From contig JAQSYI010000028.1 of NCBI GenBank assembly GCA_029256185.1, forward strand, positions 1 through 64,000: a stretch of 64,000 nucleotides of DNA, read 5' to 3'. The notes beneath the pieces are model-generated. The model had not been told where the DNA came from and did not search any database. It saw nothing but the letters and a program-made list of their open reading frames with translations. This document shows positions 42,978 through 52,320 of this stretch, piece after piece. How positions within the stretch are numbered: position 1 is the first letter of the stretch; the number at the start of each line of letters is the position of its first letter. The stretch is from Paenibacillaceae bacterium. GTDB lineage: Bacteria > Bacillota > Bacilli > Paenibacillales > NBRC-103111. A program made the position numbers and the translations under genes.

Positions 42978-45900
42978 CTAGAACAACTCGATCTGCCTGA
43001 CCTCGCCGATTCGCTCCATGGATTCCGGCGCATGGTCTTGGAAGTAGGCCTGCTGGATGCTCTGCTGGGGATCGACGATCTGCTTGCCGGAGCTGCCCAA
43101 TGCGGCCCGGAGACGGCAGCTGTAGACCACCGGGAAATAATCCTGCAGGAACTTCCCCTCTGCGTGGGCCGTAAGCGCAATAATCTGGAACCCCAGCTGC
43201 TCGGCGATATAAAAGACGGGGCTAAGCACATGGTCGCTTGACGCCTTGCCGAATGGATTATCCAGCAGCACGGTCCGGTGCCGCTTCATATGGCTCTGGA
43301 TATGCTGGCGCTTCTCCGCCACATAGTTCAGCAGGCCGAGAAACAGCGTCATGTTCTTGCTCCACTTCTCCCCTCCCGACCAACGGTTGGACTCCTCCCA
43401 GGAATAGGTGGCGCCTGTTACCTGCTGGTCGTTGGTTACCTTGCGGCAGCTGATCCTGATGGTTGCCTGCTGGAGCACCTTTTGCAGCAATTGCTTGGCA
43501 TCAAGCCACTTCTCCAGATCCTTGCGGACAGCAGAGAATTGCTCTTCTCCCAGCTCACTGCGGTATCTGGGGCTGTCCAATTGGCTGATCATCCACTCCA
43601 GATGAGCCCTGATCCGCTCCTTCCCGTCCTGCTCCTCCCACTCCGGGACATGGAACACATAGATTTCCTTGCTGCCGGTCTCCGTGCGCACCCGCGTCTT
43701 TTTCGGCAAATCCCGGATTTCTGCAGCGATCTGCTTCAGATGGGTCTGAATGTGGGAGATGTATTGCTCCAGCTTCTGATCCTCCGTCTGCATCCGCAGC
43801 TCGGCAATATGGTTGGCCTTCAGGATGCTGGTTTCCATCATGGACCGGAATTCCTGAAGCTCCCCGTAGCTCTCCTTCAGCTCCACGCCCCGTTCCGCCA
43901 TTTCCCGCAGCTTCACGTCCTTTACCTGTCTGGCGCAAAACTCGCGGAAGCGGCTTTTGCCCATGCTTACCCGTTTTCCTTCCTCCGTTATGAGGGCGGC
44001 CTGACGCTCCAGTTGGTCAATCACGGCGGCACCTGACGCAAGCAGCCGATAGCTTGCTTCCGACAGCTCCTCCATCGTCAGCTCTGCTGCAGCCAGCCGC
44101 GGATCGTCCAGCGCATGAATCTTCTCGTGCCGGTTCCAGAGCTGCCGCACCTCTGCCATATCGGCAAGCCGCCCTTCCACCGCCTGCTGCAGCCTGTCCA
44201 GCTCACGGCGCTCCCCATCCTGCATCCGGCGTTCCGCCGCAAGCTCTTCTTGCACCCGGGCAAGGGGCACCTGGAACAACAGAGGAGTCTCCCCCGGGAA
44301 ATCCCGGCCATACTGCTCGGTTAACAGCCGGACAGCCGCCCGCTGCTCCTGCAGCTCTCCCTGCTTGCGGTATTGCTCGCCTCCGATGCGCCTGAGCAAC
44401 TCTTCCAGGGATTTGCAGTCCTTCAGCGCCTCATTCTGCCGGACCTCCGGACGGGAGGGCAATTCCAGATCCGCAGACAGCAGAGGATATTCTTCCTTCA
44501 GGAGGCTCATCTCCCGGGCGGCGGCTGTGCGCTGGGCTTCCTGCCGTTCCTGCTCCTTCTCCAGCCCGGCCCGGTCTCTCATGATCCGGTGCCGCTCCAG
44601 CTCCAAATCCCTCCGCTCCTCCTTCAGACGGCTGACGGAATCCTCTTCCGACAATTCTTCCGGCAGGTAATCCTTTACATGGTTATACAGATCCTCCTCC
44701 AACAGCCGCTGCAGCTTATCCAGCGCACCGCGGTATTCGTCACGCCGCCGTTCATGCTGCTCGGTCAGGGCGCCAAGCCTGCGCTGCCAGCCCTCCACCT
44801 GCCTTGCGGCCCGCAGCAAGCTCTCTTGCACCGCCTGAATCTCCAGCTCCACTGACGACAGCTGCTCTCCCAGCCGCTGATAGCGAAGCCCCTGCTCCAC
44901 CAGGTTGTCCAACTGCTGCTGGCGCTGCTGGTTCAGCCCAATCTCCTGTTGGAGCTCATCCTTCTTCCGTTCCAGAGCCTCCAGCTCTCCCATCGCCCGC
45001 TCCAATTGCTCCTCCAGGCGCAGCTGGCGGTCCCGCAGCTCAGCCAGCAGACGCTCCTGCTCCTGAACCCGGTCCAAGGGATACTCCCCGAGGAAGGACT
45101 GAAGCCGCTTCCGCGCATCATACCATCGCGAGAGCTCCAATTCCTTCTCCCGACGGGCTTGCGCTGCCTCCCCGGCCTTATCGCCCACAGAGCGCTTCCA
45201 CTCCGCGAACTGCTCCGGCTGCTGCAGCGGCTGCCAGAGCGACGGCTCAACCCACATGAACGCTGCTGCTGTTCCCCTCTGCCTCTCCGCAGACGCCTGA
45301 TCATTCGATCTCGCAGATGCCTGGTCATTCCAATCTCCTGCAGATGCCTGCTCACTCCACATCCCGGCAGAGGCAGTTCCCCCGCTGCCTGTCTGTTCCA
45401 TGCCGAAGCCTTCGCGCAGCCCGCCTCTCTCCAGCTCCCGCGCCTCTTGGGTAGATAAGACCCGGACAGGGTAGCTCAACTGGTCTGCCGCCTCCGCCAG
45501 CTTCCGCTGCAGCAAGGGCTTCTCCCGCTCCGTAGTCACCAGCGTCACCGGCCACAGCTCGCCGCATGATCCCGCCTCTGTCGAAGCCGCGTATTCCACG
45601 CCCAATTCCAGCAGCGAGAATTGATGCCGCCATTGCTGCACCAGCCGGGCCGCAGCCGCATCGGCAAAAAACACCGGAAGCTCCCCATAATCATCCACAT
45701 GCCGGTAGGCCAGCCGCTCCTGATGCAGCAATTGCAGCTTTTGCTGCTCTCTGCGCCCGATCTCATCGGCCAATTGGGAGAGCAGCGAGCTTTGCTTCTC
45801 CTGCACCGGACCAAGCCGCTCCCAGGCGGAACGGAGAGAGCCCAGCTCTTGGCGGACCGCCGCTTGCTCCTGTTCATAGCGCCTATGCCATTCCTTCTGC

Positions 45901-47543
45901 CGGGTCAGCTCATCTGCAACCTGCAGCCGTTCCCCGCTCCATTCCCGAACCGCCGATTGGAGCTGGCTTCGCTTCCGGTCGCCATCGGTTAGCGACCGCT
46001 GATGCAGCAGATACTCCTCCTCCAGCCCTTGCTGTTCCCCGAGCCAGACAGGCAGCTCTTCCTCGACGGATTGCGATTGGACATTGCTCAGGATGCGCCG
46101 GGCAATCTCCTGCCGCTGAGCCTGCAGTCCGTTGCGCGCCTCGGCCGCTCCCGCCTCGCGGATGACCAGCTGCTCCCTTTCCTTGTCCGCTTCGTTCTTC
46201 CCGGCGGAGGCCTCCTGCAGCTCCTGCTCCAGCTCCGACTCTGCCTGCAGCAGCTGTCCCAGCAGCTCCCGCTGCCTGGATTCCTCCCGTACATACCAGA
46301 ACCGCAGCTTGCCGCCATTGCGCTCCCAGCGCTCCTGCAGCTCTGATCCATCCCGTGACTGCTCCAGCTGCTCCATGCGCTCCCGCACATAGGATAAAGC
46401 CGCCTCCGCTTCATTCAGGCGCTCCCGGTGCTCCGCATAGCGAAGGGAATAATACCGGCCCTTCGCCTCGGCCAGTTGCCCGGCAAGCCGTTCCTGCTCC
46501 CCATCGACTGCAAGCAGCTCCGTTTCCAGCGCCCCTTCTTGCTGCCGTTCCACGGAAATACGGCGGGACGCTTCCTTTTGCCGCCACAGGGTCTGTCTGC
46601 CCTGCCATCCCGCCATTCGCTCCCGCAGCCGCTCCTGCTCAGCCAACTGCTCCGTCTCCAGCCGCTCCCCGAGCTGCAGCTGCGCCTTGGCCTTCTGCCT
46701 GGAGCCGTCATATTCAGTGCGCCGCAGATGCAGCTTCTCATAACCCTGCACATACTTGTGCAGCTCGGCGAGAATCCTCCGGTTCTCCTCAATTTTCTCC
46801 TTCAGCTCTTTATACTGCTTGAAGCCCTCCCGCTGGGTCTGGAACAGATCGGCGAAGGTACCCTGCCGGTAGCCCTCCATGGACTCCTCAATCGTTGGGA
46901 TGAGGAGACGGTCAACCAATTGGGAGGTGGTCTTGCATTCGTCGAAGAAGGCTTCAATCCCCCCTTCATTGGAATTGATCTTGACGATCGCCTCCCATTC
47001 CGAAGGAATAATGTGCAGCTGCTGCTCGATATATTGATGAAAACTCTTAATCGTATCGAATAGCCGCGCCGTCAACGGATGCCGCTGCTGCATGGACTGG
47101 TAATACTCCTGAATTTCCCCCTTCTCCGTCACACGCCGCTTGCCCCCTGAATCCTTGGTAAAAGGCAGCTCCGCAACGCCGTAATCATCCCGCTCCCCGT
47201 ATTCCACCACATAACGCAGGGAATCGAGCCCGGCGGGGCTCATAAACAGGCTCACGCAGGTAGCCGCATACCGGCGCCTCGGCTTCTCCGCCAGCAGCCA
47301 TTCGATGGCAATGTGGGCGGGCCCATTTTCCAGAGAGAGGGTATCCCGCATCTTCCGTCCGGCTACATCCGCATGGGGCAGCACCGCCTGAATCGCCGCC
47401 TGGATAAAGACCGTCTTGCCGCCGCCATTCTCCAGCACGATCGCCCCGTTATGCCCGTCAAAGCGGAACACCACATCCGTATACCGCTTCGCTCCCTGTT
47501 CATAAACAATGTTGGTAAACCGGATCTTAGTGATCGCCGGCAT
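42978..47543 (-). CDS. jetC: Wadjet SMC-like ATPase JetC
   Basis: The ATG at 47543 follows AAGGAGGTGGAGG within the end of jetB (17-bp overlap). The 1521-residue MukB-like protein has an N-terminal Walker A (LENGGGKTVF), very long coiled coils rich in Glu, Gln, Leu and Arg, and a C-terminal head with signature RWSGGEKWSKNMTLFLGLL and Walker B TVLLDNPFGKASS. Wadjet complexes extrude DNA loops and direct cleavage of small circular DNA such as plasmids. A low-complexity insert with three QASA repeats lies near the middle (about 45280-45390). Confidence 0.92.
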   Translation of the reverse strand: MPAITKIRFTNIVYEQGAKRYTDVVFRFDGHNGAIVLENGGGKTVFIQAAIQAVLPHADVAGRKMRDTLSLENGPAHIAIEWLLAEKPRRRYAATCVSLFMSPAGLDSLRYVVEYGERDDYGVAELPFTKDSGGKRRVTEKGEIQEYYQSMQQRHPLTARLFDTIKSFHQYIEQQLHIIPSEWEAIVKINSNEGGIEAFFDECKTTSQLVDRLLIPTIEESMEGYRQGTFADLFQTQREGFKQYKELKEKIEENRRILAELHKYVQGYEKLHLRRTEYDGSRQKAKAQLQLGERLETEQLAEQERLRERMAGWQGRQTLWRQKEASRRISVERQQEGALETELLAVDGEQERLAGQLAEAKGRYYSLRYAEHRERLNEAEAALSYVRERMEQLEQSRDGSELQERWERNGGKLRFWYVREESRQRELLGQLLQAESELEQELQEASAGKNEADKEREQLVIREAGAAEARNGLQAQRQEIARRILSNVQSQSVEEELPVWLGEQQGLEEEYLLHQRSLTDGDRKRSQLQSAVREWSGERLQVADELTRQKEWHRRYEQEQAAVRQELGSLRSAWERLGPVQEKQSSLLSQLADEIGRREQQKLQLLHQERLAYRHVDDYGELPVFFADAAAARLVQQWRHQFSLLELGVEYAASTEAGSCGELWPVTLVTTEREKPLLQRKLAEAADQLSYPVRVLSTQEARELERGGLREGFGMEQTGSGGTASAGMWSEQASAGDWNDQASARSNDQASAERQRGTAAAFMWVEPSLWQPLQQPEQFAEWKRSVGDKAGEAAQARREKELELSRWYDARKRLQSFLGEYPLDRVQEQERLLAELRDRQLRLEEQLERAMGELEALERKKDELQQEIGLNQQRQQQLDNLVEQGLRYQRLGEQLSSVELEIQAVQESLLRAARQVEGWQRRLGALTEQHERRRDEYRGALDKLQRLLEEDLYNHVKDYLPEELSEEDSVSRLKEERRDLELERHRIMRDRAGLEKEQERQEAQRTAAAREMSLLKEEYPLLSADLELPSRPEVRQNEALKDCKSLEELLRRIGGEQYRKQGELQEQRAAVRLLTEQYGRDFPGETPLLFQVPLARVQEELAAERRMQDGERRELDRLQQAVEGRLADMAEVRQLWNRHEKIHALDDPRLAAAELTMEELSEASYRLLASGAAVIDQLERQAALITEEGKRVSMGKSRFREFCARQVKDVKLREMAERGVELKESYGELQEFRSMMETSILKANHIAELRMQTEDQKLEQYISHIQTHLKQIAAEIRDLPKKTRVRTETGSKEIYVFHVPEWEEQDGKERIRAHLEWMISQLDSPRYRSELGEEQFSAVRKDLEKWLDAKQLLQKVLQQATIRISCRKVTNDQQVTGATYSWEESNRWSGGEKWSKNMTLFLGLLNYVAEKRQHIQSHMKRHRTVLLDNPFGKASSDHVLSPVFYIAEQLGFQIIALTAHAEGKFLQDYFPVVYSCRLRAALGSSGKQIVDPQQSIQQAYFQDHAPESMERIGEVRQIELF

Positions 47544-48294
47544 CTGCCTCCACCTCCTTCTGCCGCCGCTTCCCGGCCTTGTCCAGACTGTACAGAAAAT
47601 CCAGAATCCCCCTATTGTACTCCAGCTCCATGAAATACCGCTGGACAATAATCTTAGCCTTCTCGCTTAGCGCAAGCTCCTGCAAGCCCACCTGCACCAC
47701 CAGCTCCTGGTCCATCAGGAAGCGCTTCACCGTATCCAGGAAGCTCATGCGGCTGATCGTTTGCCCGCTCTGGCGCTTGGCCGTCTCCTTCACATCGTCA
47801 AGGGACTCCCATTTCTCCAGCACAGCGCTCCATTGATACGAATATTCCTGGCTGAGGCTCTTCAGCTCCTCCTCCGGATGCTCCTTCAACCCGTCCATCC
47901 GCAGCTGCATCAGCTTCAGCCATTCCTCCATGTCCAGGAAATTCCGCGTAGGCTCCATCGTCTGATAGCTGTCATAGAATGCGCCGATGAGGACAATCAC
48001 TGCCACGTACATGAGGTACAGATCGGCATTCACCGCGCCGCTTCGCAGATAAGTTCTCTTCAGCGCGTCATTGCTCAGATGAAACGGAGACAGCCGCGCC
48101 AGCGGAACCATATACAGCCGCTCTCCCGCCGCCAGCGTCACACACTCCACCTCTGCCGCGAACTGCTCCACCAGTCCCCGCACCTGATCGTCAGCCTCAT
48201 ATTCCTGCAGGCTCTCCTTATCCGCCGAGCCGTCCCGCGCCAGCCGCGCATAGATGCGGAACGCCTTCATCACCTCCGCCTCTTCAATCTGCAT
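47527..48294 (-). CDS. jetB: Wadjet kleisin-associated subunit JetB
   Basis: About 255 residues from the ATG at 48294 (GGTGGGGAAG upstream; a TTG at 48309 and an ATG at 48270 are alternatives). It is a MukE-like winged-helix protein and overlaps the ends of jetA and jetC. It bridges the kleisin JetA and the SMC JetC. Identification rests mainly on size, position and the surrounding operon. Confidence 0.85.
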   Translation of the reverse strand: MQIEEAEVMKAFRIYARLARDGSADKESLQEYEADDQVRGLVEQFAAEVECVTLAAGERLYMVPLARLSPFHLSNDALKRTYLRSGAVNADLYLMYVAVIVLIGAFYDSYQTMEPTRNFLDMEEWLKLMQLRMDGLKEHPEEELKSLSQEYSYQWSAVLEKWESLDDVKETAKRQSGQTISRMSFLDTVKRFLMDQELVVQVGLQELALSEKAKIIVQRYFMELEYNRGILDFLYSLDKAGKRRQKEVEADAGDH

Positions 48295-49822
48295 CCTCTT
48301 CCCCACCAATCCGTATGATCATGTTCGCAATGGAATACCGTTCATGGGCGCGGATCGAACCGGCCGTTTCAATCAAGGTCAGCGTTCTGCCCGAAAGCGC
48401 CTCAATCACCGCCTCATACAAGCCGTCCTTCGCCTCTCCCTCCAGAGCTTCCCGGTCCGCCGCCCGGATGGGACTCCGTTGATGGAGAATGAGCCAATAA
48501 TCGTAGAAATCTCGCTCCGTGAGCAGTGCTCCCCTGGGTCCCTCCTGCAGACTGGCGATAAACTCCTCCAGCAGCACCTCATGCACGGCTCTTCTCTCCA
48601 TAAAATCCAGCAGCAGCTCTGTCACCTCGCGGAAAAGTCCCTTCCGCTTCACGAAAAACAGCGACTCCTCCTGTTCTCCGCCGATCTCCAGGAGACTCTC
48701 TTCAGAGAGCCTGTCATCTTCCTCCCCGGCCAATTGATGCTTGGCAAACACCGTAAGCGGCGACCACCCCCGGTGCTGCTCCACCTTCAGGAACGGCGCG
48801 GTGATTCCCGCCAGCGATTCCAGCGGCAGCGGCGTGCTGAAGAGGAACGATGCGATATCCTGGTCAAAATTAAACGAGGTCATCCCGGTATAATACAGGG
48901 ATTCCCTGGCTGCCCGCAGCGCCTGGGATTCCAGCTCCATGCTCCGCTTAAGCAGCAAAGTATGCTCGTTATGCACCCGCTCCAATTCCACCGCAATCCG
49001 CACGATCAGCTCATAGGAGCGCTCCTTCTGCAGCTCCCGCTGCGCATACAGCCGGTCCCTTGTTTCCTTGACAAACTGCCGCAGCTCGGTGAACTCCTCA
49101 TTCTCCCGCTTCAGCCGCAGGTAGATATCCTCCAGGAGAGAGCGGTACCGGTTCAAGGTTTCCTCGGATACGATACTCCGCCGGATCTCATGCTCCAGGG
49201 CGTGAATCCGCTCCTGCAGGGTCTCCACATCCACATGCATCTCATCAATTTGGCGGAGCGCCCCCTGGAATTCACCCTTCTCCAACTGCTTGCGGAGCAG
49301 GAGCTGATGGATGGACAGCTGGAACTCCAGATAGAATTCCTTGGTGGCAAACACCAGCTCCAATCCATCCTCATCCAAGGCATAGTACTGGGTATTGGCG
49401 GCAGCATCATAGGAATCCGTGCGCAGGATAGAGGTATATATCACCTCTTGAAGCCCGCTGGCCGGATCGGTATAGAAGAACTCCCGCTTCCTTCCGCTGG
49501 CCGGACGGAACACCTGAATCACCTTGCGGGCAATCTCCTCCACGTCCTCCCCGTCCAGAGCATAAGCCTCGGACAGCACCGCCGCCAGAAACCCGCCCAG
49601 CTCCTTCACACTGGTCCTGCGGCTGCGCAAGAGCTTCTTCTCGAAGAAAAACAGCAGCGTAAGCAGCCCCAGCTCCATCATGGCCACCTGCTTGCCGTTC
49701 TTGTCGGTCTTCCGCTGTCTCCCCAGCTCGAACAAGGGATCGAACAAGGCAATCTTCGCCATCCGTTCGGAAAAGCCTCCCAGCACCTCTGTCATTTCCA
49801 TTGCCTTCAAAGACCGTTCCAT
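48284..49822 (-). CDS. jetA: Wadjet kleisin JetA
   Basis: A 512-residue protein whose ATG follows GGAGGACAAACGA inside the 3' end of jetD (16-bp overlap). It is rich in helices, with a central coiled-coil part (LEKGEFQGALRQIDEMHVDVETLQERIHALEHEIRR) and resembles MukF-like kleisins of the DUF5716 type. It links the two JetC heads. It overlaps jetB by 11 bp. Confidence 0.87.
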   Translation of the reverse strand: MERSLKAMEMTEVLGGFSERMAKIALFDPLFELGRQRKTDKNGKQVAMMELGLLTLLFFFEKKLLRSRRTSVKELGGFLAAVLSEAYALDGEDVEEIARKVIQVFRPASGRKREFFYTDPASGLQEVIYTSILRTDSYDAAANTQYYALDEDGLELVFATKEFYLEFQLSIHQLLLRKQLEKGEFQGALRQIDEMHVDVETLQERIHALEHEIRRSIVSEETLNRYRSLLEDIYLRLKRENEEFTELRQFVKETRDRLYAQRELQKERSYELIVRIAVELERVHNEHTLLLKRSMELESQALRAARESLYYTGMTSFNFDQDIASFLFSTPLPLESLAGITAPFLKVEQHRGWSPLTVFAKHQLAGEEDDRLSEESLLEIGGEQEESLFFVKRKGLFREVTELLLDFMERRAVHEVLLEEFIASLQEGPRGALLTERDFYDYWLILHQRSPIRAADREALEGEAKDGLYEAVIEALSGRTLTLIETAGSIRAHERYSIANMIIRIGGEEDAD

Positions 49823-50865
49823 TCGTTTGTCCTCCAGATATCCCCAAGCTCCTGGCTTGCCAGCGTCTCCTGGGGCCAGTAGCGCCCCTCATCCAGTCCC
49901 CGCGCAGCCTGGCTTCCCAGCTCCGGAGCAAGCTCGCAGCAGAACGCCGCCACCGCTTCATCCTTGCGCAGCTGATATTCCTTGCCCTGCACAGACTGCT
50001 TCGCCAGACAGGCCCGGTAGAAGGGCTCGGCCAGCCGGACCGGATGCCGAAGCCTCAGATCGAACCAAATGCTGATCCCCTCCAGGTCGATATCTCCGAA
50101 ATAATACAGGAGATGCTCTCCCCCCGGCACGGGGTACTGATAGCGCAGCATCTCCAGATTGCCGACGATCTTCCTCCCGCAGCCATAAATTAAGGTGGCA
50201 AAGGATGTTTCTGGCAGCACCGGCGCCAGCCCCTGAAAGGTGGTTTTGTTCTCCACAATAAGATGGCGGTGGACAGCGCCGCCCTCACCATCCCTGAGGC
50301 GAGCCCCTGCCAGCACCGCGGGATTTACCGCCAGCATCAGCGGATCGCTGACAGGAAGCAGGCGCAGCTTCGTCCACAGCCCCAGCCGCTCCAGCACCGC
50401 CTGTCCCCCCTTATCCGTGATCCATTTCTCATCGCCGACCAGCTCAAAGCTGCGTTCGGGAGCAGGAGCCTCCCGCTCCGGCAGGGAGAACCGCCGCAGA
50501 TAGCGGTCGATTTTTTCGATATAAGGCCAATCCCTCTGCCACTCTACCTCACTCAGACTGTAATACCGGTCCAATTGAATGCAGGGATGAAGAGAGCGCC
50601 CGTATCCGTGCAGACGCCTCGCATGCTCCCGGACGATGGAGTCCCGGCGTATCCGGTATTGGTATCCCAATGCGGGCACCTTGCCATTGCGGCCGTGAGC
50701 CTTTACCAGCTCCAGCACGCCTGCCCTCTCCAGCTCCAGCACCGCTTTTGCAAACGCCTCATATTCCACCGGCTGTCCGGCGAAAAGCCGCTCCAGCTCT
50801 TCCAGCTCCAGCGTGGATTTTCTGGCAGTCTGAATATACTCGGTGAAGACTTGTCTTAACGTCAT
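49807..50865 (-). CDS. jetD: Wadjet nuclease JetD (Toprim, topoisomerase VI-like)
   Basis: The ATG at 50865 follows GGAGG after a 5-base gap. The 352-residue protein has N-terminal winged-helix segments and a C-terminal Toprim domain. The catalytic Glu is in IVENKTTF and the DxD motif in YYFGDIDLEGISIW, as in DUF2220/DUF3322 proteins related to the topoisomerase VI A subunit. JetD cuts the DNA held by the JetABC motor. Here it is the first gene of the operon, unlike the JetABCD order of type I Wadjet. Confidence 0.92.
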   Translation of the reverse strand: MTLRQVFTEYIQTARKSTLELEELERLFAGQPVEYEAFAKAVLELERAGVLELVKAHGRNGKVPALGYQYRIRRDSIVREHARRLHGYGRSLHPCIQLDRYYSLSEVEWQRDWPYIEKIDRYLRRFSLPEREAPAPERSFELVGDEKWITDKGGQAVLERLGLWTKLRLLPVSDPLMLAVNPAVLAGARLRDGEGGAVHRHLIVENKTTFQGLAPVLPETSFATLIYGCGRKIVGNLEMLRYQYPVPGGEHLLYYFGDIDLEGISIWFDLRLRHPVRLAEPFYRACLAKQSVQGKEYQLRKDEAVAAFCCELAPELGSQAARGLDEGRYWPQETLASQELGDIWRTNEWNGL

Positions 50866-51131
50866 CATAACCTCCGGATACAAATGTATGGGGTCATTAT
50901 ATCATTTGCGGCAAGGCAGGAAAACAAAAGAAAGCTGCACAGACAGCGAAAAGGCAGAGAGCAGACAGCGAAAAGGCAGCGAACAGGATCATCTGCGTCC
51001 GTTTACATCAACATCTGTTCTGGCTAAACATACATTCACCCGCCGCAAATAGCGATATTTATCCCCATGGAAGCAACGAACTGACGCAGCCTGCGTATCA
51101 ATGGATATCCTCCCGAATGGAGTTGACGTTT

Positions 51132-51836
51132 ATGTCGGCTTTACCCAAAACTATAAAATCCCCCACATTCGTGTTCTTTTCATGTTTGCTTGCCATCTCG
51201 CTGACGGTGGGCATATTGTCCAAAAGCTACTTCACCGTGCCTGTGTTCTACATGGACCATAACAAGTATACGTTCCATAGCGGACAAGACGGAGCGGTCA
51301 CTTACCATAGCCGGTATGGACCTCCCGTTCAGGTGAGTATCGCCGATGGCCGGCGCACCGTTTCCCTTGAAGGACAAGAGTATGTCATTACAGAGACCAG
51401 TTCGGAGCCAACCGCCAAATATAACGTCACTTATCCCGGCGGACAGAACTATGAAGTCCAGGATCAGTCCGGGCATTTGATTGCCTTTGACGAACACGGA
51501 GAACTGGTGTCCGGCCTGCTCATTTACACCGGTGACCAGAGAGTGCTGCAAGACGGAGAGGAGGTCTTTACTCCCCATATGCTCGTAACGGCAGCGTATC
51601 CGCAATACCACTTTACTCCGGGCACCCCGGCGTTTCTCTACTTTGCTTTGGCCGGCATCATTTACGGGTGGTGCGGATTCCGTTACCGTAAATTCCAGGA
51701 TATCCTGTTCCTGCTTTCGTTGCGTTGGGTTTGGGTCAATGACCCGGAGCCCAGCGACTTCTACTATTTCATGTGCAAGGTGGGAGGAATAGGGGCGATG
51801 ATCATTTCCCTCTTCCTGGCTGTTAAAGCCTTCTGA
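51132..51836 (+). CDS. Membrane protein with extracytoplasmic domain, unknown function
   Basis: The second ATG (51132) is chosen because GGAG lies eight bases upstream. The 234-residue protein has an N-terminal span (FVFFSCLLAISLTVGIL), an extracytoplasmic beta-rich domain of about 140 residues, and two C-terminal spans (FLYFALAGIIYGWCGF and GGIGAMIISLFLAV). The C-terminal NDPEPSDFYYFMCKVGGI is reminiscent of DUF6199 proteins. No function is proposed. Confidence 0.7.
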   Translation: MSALPKTIKSPTFVFFSCLLAISLTVGILSKSYFTVPVFYMDHNKYTFHSGQDGAVTYHSRYGPPVQVSIADGRRTVSLEGQEYVITETSSEPTAKYNVTYPGGQNYEVQDQSGHLIAFDEHGELVSGLLIYTGDQRVLQDGEEVFTPHMLVTAAYPQYHFTPGTPAFLYFALAGIIYGWCGFRYRKFQDILFLLSLRWVWVNDPEPSDFYYFMCKVGGIGAMIISLFLAVKAF

Positions 51837-51852
51837 CCTGAGGCATGCACGG

Positions 51853-51926
51853 ATTCCACCAGAATGGTGTTAAAAGGTCCTGGCGGTCCATGCCTGCACT
51901 AATTCCAACAGAATGGTGTTAAAAGG
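51853..51926 (+). repeat. Two 25-bp direct repeats
   Basis: The 25-bp unit starting ATTCCA and ending AATGGTGTTAAAAGG occurs at 51853-51877 and 51902-51926, 49 bp apart, with one mismatch. It lies just after the membrane-protein gene and precedes the hairpin repeat cluster. Confidence 0.75.
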
Positions 51927-51995
51927 ATTCGACGGTCCATTTTACATTTCCATAGGGGGTGACATTGGGGTAACACTCTCCCTCTCTTAAGCCTG

Positions 51996-52190
51996 TAACG
52001 GAAATTTTTTCCGTTATTTCTCCAAATTGCTCTTTTTCTTCATATTTAGCGGAAATTTTTTCCGCTATTCCCTGACTAACCCTGGAAAACGGGATAAATT
52101 CTACTGCATATCGAAGATTAACGGAAATTTTTTCCTTTAATTATCCGATATTTCAAGAAAAATGCCCTATAACGGAAATTTTTTCCGATA
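51996..52190. repeat. Cluster of four REP-like palindromes
   Basis: Four 21-bp palindromes with the core CGGAAATTTTTTCCG lie at 51996-52016, 52047-52067, 52119-52139 and 52170-52190. Start-to-start spacing is 51, 72 and 51 bp. Copy 1 has arms TAACGG/CCGTTA and copy 2 has TAGCGG/CCGCTA, a paired change that keeps the palindrome. Copies 3 and 4 have imperfect right arms. The stretch from 51837 to 52270 holds no gene. Confidence 0.85.
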
Positions 52191-52270
52191 TCCTCATATA
52201 ACGGGGTCCGAGCGTTAATGGCCGGGTGCTGTTTATCGAAGGGTACATCCAAATTGTGGAACGTCAGCGC

Positions 52271-52314
52271 AAAAAAACCGCCACCCGCAAAAGATCGCAG
52301 TCAGCGGCGGCGGT
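52271..52314 (-). terminator. Intrinsic terminator of the nitrogenase-like operon
   Basis: On the minus strand ACCGCCGCCGC pairs with GCGGGTGGCGGT (52314 to 52277) and is followed by seven T residues. It lies six bases after the stop codon of the last gene. Confidence 0.85.
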
Positions 52315-52320
52315 ATAGCT

